Assembly (NCBI GenBank): GCA_913044255.1
Contig: CAJWOI010000190.1
Location: 1-5,876, forward strand
DNA length: 5,876 bases
Direction of reading: 5' to 3'
From: an uncultured Alphaproteobacteria bacterium
Lineage (GTDB): Bacteria > Pseudomonadota > Alphaproteobacteria > UBA7887
Shown here: piece after piece, positions 1 to 5,686 of the stretch
Layout: every line of letters begins with the position of its first letter
Position numbering within the stretch: the stretch's first letter is position 1
Translations under genes and position numbers: made by a program
The notes under the pieces: model-generated
Told to the model about the DNA's origin: nothing
Database searches by the model: none
What the model saw: the letters and a program-made list of their open reading frames with translations, nothing else

Positions 1-1544
1 GACTCTTGCCAACGCAAGGTTGGCCGTCGTGCGGCCTGAGTCTCATCCAGCCGTCGACGCGGGGCATGCAACGGTGCACGGCGGAATCTTTTTGAATTTC
101 CTGTGTAAATTTGACCCGCTATAGCAAGTAACACTTTGATAAATTGATCAAGAGTCTGACGGCTTTCTGTTTCCGTTGGTTCTATCAGCATTGCGCCGTG
201 CGTGATCAATGGAAAATAGATTGTCATCGGGTGATAGCCTTCGTCGATAAGCGCCTTAGCAATATCAAGAGTAGTTATATCGGTATCCTTAATGAACTCG
301 TCATCGCAAAGCACCTCATGCATGCAGAGGCCACTGTATGGCATCGTATATTTTCCCTCTATACCCACGCGAAGATAATTCGCGTTAAGAACTGCGTCTT
401 CCGCAACTTGGCGTAAGCCATCCCCGCCATGGCTGAGCATGTATGCTAGTGCACGAACAAACATACCCATTTGCCCATGCCATGCCCTCATCCGGCCAAA
501 CGAAGCTTTTGCTTGTCGTTCTGGGTGTTCGATCAGCAGCAATGTTTCGCCTTCTCGTAATAACCAGGGCAGGGGTGCGTAGGGAGCTAGTTCGTTTGTC
601 ATGACAACCGGACCGGCCCCGGGCCCACCACCACCGTGCGGCGTCGAAAACGTTTTGTGCAGGTTCAAATGCATTATGTCTATGCCAAGGTCTGCAGGTC
701 GCACTTTCCCCACCAGTGCATTAAAATTTGCGCCATCACAGTAGAATAACGCACCAGCGTTGTGCACGGCGGCCGCGATTTCGATTATTTCCTCTTCAAA
801 CAATCCGCAGGTGTTGGGGTTCGTCAACATTAAGGCTGCAATGTCCGGTCCGAGTCGTGCCTGAAGTGCGTTCAGGTCCACGCGGCCCCTTCGGTTGGAC
901 GGAACTGACTCAATCCGATAACCACACATTGCAGCAGTTGCTGGGTTCGTCCCGTGCGCGGAATCCGGTATGAGCACTACGGTCCGTGGGTCTCCGCGTG
1001 CCATTAAATGGGTTCGGATGGTCATGAGCCCACATAATTCTCCTTGTGCGCCGGCTGCGGGTGACATTGCCACGGCAGGAAATCCAGTTAAAATTTTAAG
1101 CCAATTCGATATTTGTTCGATCAATGCAAGTGCGCCTTGCACAGTTGATTCTGGCTGGAGTGGATGGATGTCCGCCAAGCCTGGGAGACGGGAGAGGCGC
1201 TCGTTGAGGCGTGGATTATGTTTCATCGTGCACGAGCCGAGAGGGTAAAAACCTATATCAATTGCGTAATTATTGCGGCTCAGACGCGTGTAGTGCCTCA
1301 CAACTTCCGGTTCAGATAGTCCCGGAAGCCCGATCGGTTTATCACGTTCGAGGCCGCCAAGAGTAGCTGTACTCTCGTCGGCGGGAGCAGGAAGGTCTAC
1401 TCCGCTACGGCCTTTGGCTCCCTGCTCAAAAATTAAGGGCTCTTCAATTTGTAGCGCTCTGTTACCGGTGATCGTTGAGCTGTTATTCGCCGCACTGTCT
1501 TCTTTTGCTCGTTGGTGACGGCTCTGGCTCCGGTCGTTGGTCAT
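1..1544 (-). CDS. gcvPB: Glycine dehydrogenase (decarboxylating) subunit 2, P-protein beta half; 3' end cut by window edge
   Basis: This is the PLP-bearing half of the split P-protein. With GcvPA it decarboxylates glycine in the cytoplasm and passes the aminomethyl group to lipoyl-GcvH. I translated 514 codons from ATG 1544 without a stop or frameshift. Visible motifs are GSCTMK (residues 103-108), SAHGTNP (195-201), the PLP-contacting Asp in YCDGANFNA (D270), the Schiff-base lysine in LNLHKTF (K297) and the glycine-rich PHGGGGPG that follows. Near the edge the protein reads RRRLDETQAARRPTLRW, typical of the family C-terminus, so probably only a few residues are missing. The first 25 or so residues (polar, rich in Ser, Asn, Arg) precede the conserved TGNRALQIEEPLIFE. 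This longer start resembles alphaproteobacterial GcvPB and is absent from the Bacillus type. The start overlaps the gcvPA stop as ATGA and has no good Shine-Dalgarno, so translational coupling is likely. The identification is secure. Confidence 0.96.
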   Translation of the reverse strand, partial: MTNDRSQSRHQRAKEDSAANNSSTITGNRALQIEEPLIFEQGAKGRSGVDLPAPADESTATLGGLERDKPIGLPGLSEPEVVRHYTRLSRNNYAIDIGFYPLGSCTMKHNPRLNERLSRLPGLADIHPLQPESTVQGALALIEQISNWLKILTGFPAVAMSPAAGAQGELCGLMTIRTHLMARGDPRTVVLIPDSAHGTNPATAAMCGYRIESVPSNRRGRVDLNALQARLGPDIAALMLTNPNTCGLFEEEIIEIAAAVHNAGALFYCDGANFNALVGKVRPADLGIDIMHLNLHKTFSTPHGGGGPGAGPVVMTNELAPYAPLPWLLREGETLLLIEHPERQAKASFGRMRAWHGQMGMFVRALAYMLSHGGDGLRQVAEDAVLNANYLRVGIEGKYTMPYSGLCMHEVLCDDEFIKDTDITTLDIAKALIDEGYHPMTIYFPLITHGAMLIEPTETESRQTLDQFIKVLLAIAGQIYTGNSKRFRRAPLHAPRRRLDETQAARRPTLRWQE

Positions 1545-2902
1545 GGTAGGGATTCCGACAGTGCTTGAAGAAGAATCTGGATGTCTGAGTCAGTTGTAGT
1601 TTCAGTAGCCGTCATCAAAGCTAAATCTTTGAAATCCTTGCGGTCCGGATAAAGTCGACTTAGCGGTACGCCTGCGAGTATCCTTTTTTGGGCAAGTTCT
1701 TCTATGAGTGGGGCAGATTCACGCGAAAGGCGAACTGTAAACTCGTTAAAGTAAACGCCATTCAGGACTTCGATACCCTGCAACCCGGCTAATTTTTCCG
1801 CCAGCGACCGAGCAGTGCAGTGGTTGAGAGCTGCGAGTCGAGCAAACCCAGTTTCACCTAAAAGTGAGAGATGAATGCTGAACGCGAGCGCACAAAGACC
1901 GGAGTTGGTACATATGTTGCTGGTTGCTTTCTCGCGGCGAATGTGCTGTTCACGTGCATTGAGTGTTAAAACCCAGCCCCGCTTTCCCTCAGAGTCTAGA
2001 GTTTCGCCAGCTACTCGTCCGGGCATTTGCCGTAAATATTTTTCTTTGGTAGCAAAGAGCCCGACATACGGGCCACCGAAATTCAGACCTACTCCAAGGG
2101 ACTGGCCTTCACCGACGACAATATCAGCTCCCATATCGCCAGGAGCCTTGAGAGCGCCGAGCGCGACGGGCTCCGTGACCACTACTATTAGTAGTGTACC
2201 CTGTTCATGGCAACGTGCAGAGAGAGAAGTAAGGTCCCGGATTACACCAAAAAAATCTGGAAATTGAACCACCACGCAGGCCGTGTCGTTGTTTACATGG
2301 GCCTCGAGCGCAAGGGTGTCGTGGTGTCCACGCGTTGGTGCATTAGGTTTACTCTTCTCAATTTCGAGTCCAGTAAATTGCGCCAATGTTTCGACAACGT
2401 CACAATAAAGCGGATTAAGGCCGCCCGAGAGAACTGCACGCTGACGCCTGGTAACACGTCCAGCCATCAAGACGGCCTCTGCACAGGCTGTGGAGCCATC
2501 GTACATGGAGCCATTTGCCACCTCCATACCGGTGATCAAACTGACTTGAGTCTGAAACTCGAAAAGAGCCTGCAGGGTGCCCTGGCTAATCTCGGGTTGG
2601 TAAGGCGTATAGGACGTGAGAAATTCACCGCGCTGTATCAACGCATCAACCGCTGCCGGTACATGATGACGATATGCTCCGCCGCCTATGAAACATGGAA
2701 CCGTTCCGGCAGTAACATTTTGTGCGGCAAGGCCGGTTATATGCCGTTCTACGGAGAGTTCATCCGCGTGGTTCGGTAGCTCAAGTGGCCTATCTAGGCG
2801 TGCTTTGTTAGGCACGTCTTTAAACAGTTCCTCGATGCTGCCAATGCCGATGTCTGTCATCATGGCCCGTCGGTCTTCAGCAGTATGAGGTAGGTATCGC
2901 AT
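1541..2902 (-). CDS. gcvPA: Glycine dehydrogenase (decarboxylating) subunit 1, P-protein alpha half
   Basis: The product has 453 residues, close to the usual length of about 450 for GcvPA. It is the N-terminal half-equivalent of the P-protein. It has the aminotransferase-like fold but not the PLP lysine, which is on GcvPB, and it forms the glycine decarboxylase with GcvPB. Family hallmarks are the start MRYLPHTAEDRRAMM, the SYTPYQPEISQGTLQALFEFQ segment (about residues 97-117), MEVANGSMYDGSTA (about 126-139), GADIVVGEGQSLG, LNFGGPYVGLFATKE, RQMPGRVAGET and EQHIRREKATSNICTN in the C-terminal part. The start is set by the conserved N-terminus. It lies 14 bp past the gcvH stop, behind a small hairpin, with no strong Shine-Dalgarno. 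The reading frame is intact and nothing key appears to be missing. Confidence 0.97.
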   Translation of the reverse strand: MRYLPHTAEDRRAMMTDIGIGSIEELFKDVPNKARLDRPLELPNHADELSVERHITGLAAQNVTAGTVPCFIGGGAYRHHVPAAVDALIQRGEFLTSYTPYQPEISQGTLQALFEFQTQVSLITGMEVANGSMYDGSTACAEAVLMAGRVTRRQRAVLSGGLNPLYCDVVETLAQFTGLEIEKSKPNAPTRGHHDTLALEAHVNNDTACVVVQFPDFFGVIRDLTSLSARCHEQGTLLIVVVTEPVALGALKAPGDMGADIVVGEGQSLGVGLNFGGPYVGLFATKEKYLRQMPGRVAGETLDSEGKRGWVLTLNAREQHIRREKATSNICTNSGLCALAFSIHLSLLGETGFARLAALNHCTARSLAEKLAGLQGIEVLNGVYFNEFTVRLSRESAPLIEELAQKRILAGVPLSRLYPDRKDFKDLALMTATETTTDSDIQILLQALSESLP

Positions 2903-2907
2903 GGTGT

Positions 2908-2920
2908 CTGACTTCGTCAG
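2908..2920 (-). promoter_or_regulatory. Perfect 5-bp hairpin spanning the gcvH stop, just before the gcvPA start
   Basis: On the mRNA strand this reads CTGAC GAA GTCAG, a perfect 5-bp stem with a GAA triloop. The gcvH stop codon (2919-2917) lies in the 5' arm, and five bases (ACACC) separate the 3' arm from the gcvPA ATG. The only SD-like bases for gcvPA (GAAG) sit in the loop and 3' arm. I infer that a ribosome finishing gcvH would melt the stem and help start gcvPA. The stem is short, so it may also be chance. Confidence 0.4.
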
Positions 2921-3312
2921 TCGAGGTCATCAACGAATGCTCGGTAGGACGCTTCATCCATCAAGCCGTTAAGTTCGTTAGGATCTGACAGCCGTATCTT
3001 CACGAACCATCCACTTCCAGTTGGATCGGTATTTACCAGTGCCGGTTGTTCCGTAAGATTTTCGTTTACCTCTACTACTTCTCCGCCAACAGGACTGTAC
3101 AGCTCGCTCGCCGCTTTAACCGATTCGATCACTGCGGCCTCATCCCCTTGGGAAAGCACTGCCCCTAAGGTTGGAAGTTCCACAAAAACTATGTCACCGA
3201 GTTGTTGTTGCGCGTAATCAGTTATGCCAACAATACCAGCGTCTACGATTTCTTCGGAACTTTGCTCGAGTCGGATCCACTCGTGTTCCCTTGTGTATCT
3301 AATGTTCACCAT
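2917..3312 (-). CDS. gcvH: Glycine cleavage system H protein (lipoyl carrier)
   Basis: The product has 131 residues, normal for GcvH (about 125-130). It is the mobile lipoyl protein that carries the aminomethyl group from the P-protein to GcvT and is then reoxidised by dihydrolipoamide dehydrogenase. The sequence shows the characteristic REHEW near the N-terminus (residues 8-12), VGITDYAQQQLGDIVFVELP (28-47) and the lipoylation motif ESVKAASELYSP with K66 as the lipoyl-accepting lysine. It continues with GEVVEVNENL and GWFVKI, and ends with an acidic tail. The start ATG at 3312 has an AGGGA Shine-Dalgarno (3324-3320) seven bases upstream. It follows gcvT by 48 bp, a gap with no obvious terminator or promoter, which fits a single operon. 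Confidence 0.97.
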   Translation of the reverse strand: MVNIRYTREHEWIRLEQSSEEIVDAGIVGITDYAQQQLGDIVFVELPTLGAVLSQGDEAAVIESVKAASELYSPVGGEVVEVNENLTEQPALVNTDPTGSGWFVKIRLSDPNELNGLMDEASYRAFVDDLD

Positions 3313-3360
3313 TCGTTAGTCCCTGTTTACCAATTGTGTCCTGGGATGGCCGTATTCCTA

Positions 3361-4488
3361 TCATTTGCGATAGCGATGTTGGACAAAGGGCAACGATGTC
3401 ATTGCGGCCTTAATTTCCTTATTTCGGACTCTCAATTTCAGGTAGGCGCCCATGTGTATTTTCTCCTTGGTTATATAACCAACCGCTATCGGTCCTCCGA
3501 TGGTTGGGCCAAAGCCACCACTTGTTACGGTTCCAATATTGTTGCCATTCGTGTCGTTGATTTTAGTTCCCTCCCGTACAAGGATATTTCCTTCTGGTTG
3601 GAGTCCAATCCGTTGTTGCTTGGGTCCTGCAATGAGCTGATGTAAAATTTTATGCGCCCCCGGGAAGTTTTTTTGTGCTCGCCTTCGCCGACTGATTGTC
3701 CAGTGTAGGCCGGCTTCAATTGGTGTAATGTTTTCGTTTAAATCATGCCCATAGAGGCATAAACCGGCTTCAAGTCGTAGGGAGTCACGTGCTCCCAATC
3801 CAGCAGGTTTCACTTCTTCCTCATCGAGAATCAGCTCGGCTACTTCTACGGCTTGATTTGCTGGGACGGATATTTCGAAACCATCCTCGCCGGTGTAACC
3901 GGAGCGGGAAACCCAGCATTGCGTACCAGCAAGGTCAAATTTATTCCCGTACATAAAATTTAGGCTGGGCAATTTAGGCACATGCCGAACAAGAATTTCT
4001 TCTGCTTTGGGGCCTTGAAGGGCGATAAGCGCCCTGTCAAGCCGCTTCACTGAGATATTGGCAGGTAGTTTGTCGCAAAGTATTTTTTTATCGGTTTTGG
4101 AACGAGAAGCGTTTCCGATTAAATGAAAGTGATTGGCGACCCGAGCCACGATCACGTCATCAATAACCCCCCCTTGGTTATTCGTGAACATCGTGTAGCG
4201 TAGTTGCCCGAGTCGCAATCCTTGAATATCCCCCGGTACCATTAACTCCAGCGCCGTTGCAATTTCTGCGAGGCCGTTTGAGCTACGAATACAAAATTGG
4301 CTCATGTGAGATACGTCAAACAAGGATGCTGCTGTTCGGCAATGGTGGTGTTCCGTTATTATGCCGGTCGGATAGTTTATCGGCATATCAAACCCAGCGA
4401 ACGCGGCCATTCGTGCACCAAGAGTCTTGTGCAGCGAGTACAAGGGAGTTTGCTTAAGCGAACGGTTCACAGAGTTTTTTTGACTCAT
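3361..4488 (-). CDS. gcvT: Glycine cleavage system T protein (aminomethyltransferase)
   Basis: The product has 375 residues. GcvT transfers the methylene carbon from aminomethyl-lipoyl-GcvH to tetrahydrofolate, giving 5,10-methylene-THF and releasing ammonia. Family features in order are TPLYSLHKTLGA (14-25), FAGFDMPINY (30-39), SLFDVSHMSQF (55-65), NNQGGVIDD (103-111, with the acidic pair expected at the folate site), SRSGYTGEDGFEIS, GLGARDSLRLEAGLCLYGHD and TPIEAGLHWT. The C-terminal barrel has GTVTSGGFGPTIGGPIAVGYI. The frame stays open upstream to 4563, but those codons lie in the riboswitch. The ATG at 4488 has a GGAG Shine-Dalgarno six bases upstream and gives the usual N-terminus and length, so I chose it. 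This is the first gene of the gcv operon and the direct target of the riboswitch. Confidence 0.96.
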   Translation of the reverse strand: MSQKNSVNRSLKQTPLYSLHKTLGARMAAFAGFDMPINYPTGIITEHHHCRTAASLFDVSHMSQFCIRSSNGLAEIATALELMVPGDIQGLRLGQLRYTMFTNNQGGVIDDVIVARVANHFHLIGNASRSKTDKKILCDKLPANISVKRLDRALIALQGPKAEEILVRHVPKLPSLNFMYGNKFDLAGTQCWVSRSGYTGEDGFEISVPANQAVEVAELILDEEEVKPAGLGARDSLRLEAGLCLYGHDLNENITPIEAGLHWTISRRRRAQKNFPGAHKILHQLIAGPKQQRIGLQPEGNILVREGTKINDTNGNNIGTVTSGGFGPTIGGPIAVGYITKEKIHMGAYLKLRVRNKEIKAAMTSLPFVQHRYRK

Positions 4489-4490
4489 TT

Positions 4491-4548
4491 GGTTCTCCGA
4501 CAGCCGCACGCGTGCCCGCGCGTGCATTGCCCCCTCTGTCTGAGAACC
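4491..4548 (-). promoter_or_regulatory. Riboswitch expression platform: SD-sequestering helix enclosing a GC-rich hairpin
   Basis: In the mRNA, GGTTCTCAGACAG (4548-4536), the 3' portion of aptamer 2, is complementary to CTGTCGGAGAACC (4503-4491), which contains the gcvT Shine-Dalgarno. The pairing is 7 bp, one A/G mismatch, then 5 bp. Enclosed between the arms is a perfect 7-bp stem GCACGCG/CGCGTGC with a 6-base loop (4525-4506), which brings the arms together. No U-run follows, so this is not an intrinsic terminator. The 5' arm includes the conserved core and part of the closing P1 strand (CAGAG) of aptamer 2, so SD pairing and a folded glycine-bound aptamer exclude each other. The inferred logic is that without glycine the SD is hidden, and with glycine gcvT is translated. 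Confidence 0.75.
4493..4498 (-). promoter_or_regulatory. Shine-Dalgarno of gcvT
   Basis: The mRNA reads GGAGAA, with GGAG six bases before the ATG at 4488. It decides the gcvT start against the longer open frame beginning at 4563. It lies inside the segment that can pair with aptamer 2, so its accessibility is the predicted output of the riboswitch. Confidence 0.8.
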
Positions 4549-4734
4549 TGAGAGATTCGCCACTGTTCCAGTGGTTTACCCCGTCGGTGAGGAATTAGGC
4601 CTAACAGCCGCAATCCCTGCTTTCCAGAGTTTCGCTTCCCATGCGGTCCGTTTGCCTGAGAGTTTCCGAGGCGGTTGCTCCTTCGGCGCGGGTGTCAACT
4701 CCTGATCGAGTGCCCCGTCTCTCCCGCGAGGGAA
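4534..4734 (-). promoter_or_regulatory. Tandem glycine riboswitch (two aptamers) upstream of gcvT
   Basis: Aptamer 1 (about 4728-4643) has the 5' P1 strand GCGG before GAGAG, then CGCCGAAGGAGCAA, AAACTCTCAGGCAAACGGACCGC and the closing CCGC. Aptamer 2 (about 4629-4534) opens with CTCTGGAAAG, continues with CACCGACGGGGTAAA, a perfect P3 hairpin CCACTG-GAA-CAGTGG (4574-4560), AATCTCTCAGG, and closes with GACAGAG, whose CAGAG pairs with the opening CTCTG. The two CTCTCAGG cores are the signature of the glycine riboswitch class. The linker is short. Its GGGAA (4640-4636) can pair with leader TTCCC (4734-4730), matching the leader-linker interaction known for this class. Aptamer 2 also contains a perfect 10-bp palindrome TTAGGCCTAA (4604-4595) in its P2 arm. 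The class senses glycine and typically turns on gcv genes. Confidence 0.95.
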
Positions 4735-4749
4735 TTTAATAGGGATGGG

Positions 4750-4777
4750 ATGATAGAGTGGGACCGAACGTCGTCAA
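4750..4777 (-). promoter_or_regulatory. Sigma70-type promoter of the gcv operon
   Basis: The -35 box TTGACG (4777-4772) and -10 box TATCAT (4755-4750) are separated by 16 bp, each one base from consensus. Transcription would start near 4743, just ahead of the riboswitch leader, giving a 5' UTR of roughly 255 bases before gcvT. The -35 lies 22 bp past the stop of the upstream lipoprotein gene. The match and position are good, but the start site is inferred. Confidence 0.75.
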
Positions 4778-4799
4778 CTCCCAAGCATTCGGGGGACGT

Positions 4800-5450
4800 T
4801 CATCGGCTGTTCGCGCGATCCACAGCGTTGTTTGTTTGGTCAAGCTGTTCCTGACTTAGTTGGAAACTTACTACGGTTTCGTAGCTGGCAGCCTTGGCTA
4901 CGTCGTGGAGCGGTATTTTGAGCACTATGTGTTCGCTATGCACTTGTGATTTCGAGCTGGTCTCCGGCGAGATCGAAAGGTTTGTGGAGAATATCTGTTT
5001 TTCGACAACTTGGCCGAATCGGTTGAGTAGAGCCACGAAAAAAGGAATATTTTCAATTTTTTCGTGTTGGGTGGCGACCCCATGTTGAACGTGGAATGAG
5101 ATATCAAGACCGACAACTATATTCCAGGGTGCGTCCTGTGGTGCGAGACGCTCATCGCCGCGGTTTCTGAGGTCGCATGTGTATTTTACTTCGGTGATTT
5201 GAACTTCTAATTCGATATCGGTGATATCTTGGGCCGCGCCACTTTGGTATTGGACGTAGCGTTGGCCAGCCTTGAGAATTCGAACGTTTGGGCACTCCAG
5301 GGTAGGGGCTGTAAGCCAGTCCTCTGCCTTTTGTTTAACATAGTTCGGAATCGGAATTTCTTGGCATGCTGGGAGCACCCCGATAGATGCGATGAGTAGG
5401 CTAGCATGAAATGCGCTAGCAATATTTTTGAAAACGAAGTTTCGAGTCAC
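4800..5450 (-). CDS. Predicted lipoprotein of unknown function, alphaproteobacterial type
   Basis: The product has 216 residues from GTG 5450. I cannot assign a function. The N-terminus (TRNFVFK, then the hydrophobic ASLLIASIGVLPA) ends at Cys29 in the lipobox LPAC, so it should be a lipid-anchored envelope protein. Pro at -2 is atypical. After the anchor come CPNVRIL with Cys53 and VKYTC with Cys92, possibly a disulfide in the periplasm. A beta-rich middle (DITDIELEVQITEV, WNIVVGLDISFHVQHG), then FFVALLNRFGQVVEKQIF and a C-terminal VVSFQLSQEQLDQ complete it. This pattern resembles an uncharacterised alphaproteobacterial family I recall but cannot name. The GTG overlaps the upstream stop as GTGA. 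The frame also opens at TTG 5474, but that start has no Shine-Dalgarno, lies inside the upstream gene and lengthens the signal peptide, so GTG is preferred. It appears co-transcribed with the CDGSH gene. Confidence 0.8.
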   Translation of the reverse strand: MTRNFVFKNIASAFHASLLIASIGVLPACQEIPIPNYVKQKAEDWLTAPTLECPNVRILKAGQRYVQYQSGAAQDITDIELEVQITEVKYTCDLRNRGDERLAPQDAPWNIVVGLDISFHVQHGVATQHEKIENIPFFVALLNRFGQVVEKQIFSTNLSISPETSSKSQVHSEHIVLKIPLHDVAKAASYETVVSFQLSQEQLDQTNNAVDRANSR

Positions 5451-5686
5451 AGCGAGTTGTGGCTTCCGTCGCAATACGGCTTATTCTGGCTCTGTTTGCA
5501 ACCACACAGATAGGCGGTACTATCCGTTTCAGCTCGCCAAACGATTGGTTTCAAATTTGTGGTCGTGTGGGCTCCGTCACAGAACGGTTGCTTTTTACTC
5601 AGTCCACAGCGACACCAGGCGTAGCTTTGGCCGGCTCGTACCTCGGTTTCATAAGGAGCCTTTTGCGCTATGACAGGATCAGACAT
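5447..5686 (-). CDS. Small protein with two CDGSH iron-sulfur motifs
   Basis: The product has 79 residues. It carries two complete CDGSH motifs of the form CxCx2Sx3PxCDG(S/A)H: residues 25-40 (CRCG...PFCDGAH) and 61-76 (CGCK...PYCDGSH). Each offers three Cys and one His, the ligand set that binds a 2Fe-2S cluster in the CDGSH (mitoNEET-type) family, so two clusters per chain are expected. No signal peptide or membrane segment is visible, so it is probably cytoplasmic. Its physiological role (redox transfer or cluster storage) cannot be read from the sequence. ATG 5686 gives a sensible N-terminus, though no clear Shine-Dalgarno precedes it. The downstream lipoprotein gene overlaps its stop by 4 bp. 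Confidence 0.93.
   Translation of the reverse strand: MSDPVIAQKAPYETEVRAGQSYAWCRCGLSKKQPFCDGAHTTTNLKPIVWRAETDSTAYLCGCKQSQNKPYCDGSHNSL

Noticed and set aside
1875..2779. Long open frames on the plus strand opposite gcvPA.
   Set aside because: They are antisense to a clearly conserved protein, their translations show no recognisable motif or composition of a real protein, and they lack start signals. The same applies to the plus-strand frames opposite gcvPB and gcvT.
3525..3719. A 64-codon minus-strand frame within gcvT in another phase.
   Set aside because: It is fully contained in gcvT and out of frame, and the in-frame product carries the conserved GcvT motifs across this segment.
4489..4563. 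An upstream in-frame ATG at 4563 that would add 25 residues to GcvT.
   Set aside because: These codons lie in riboswitch aptamer 2 and its platform, the extra residues do not resemble GcvT, and the ATG at 4488 has a proper Shine-Dalgarno and gives the family length.
5451..5474. A TTG start for the lipoprotein, eight codons upstream.
   Set aside because: It lies inside the CDGSH gene, has no Shine-Dalgarno and adds a long charged n-region. The GTG at 5450 overlaps the stop as GTGA and gives a normal lipoprotein signal.
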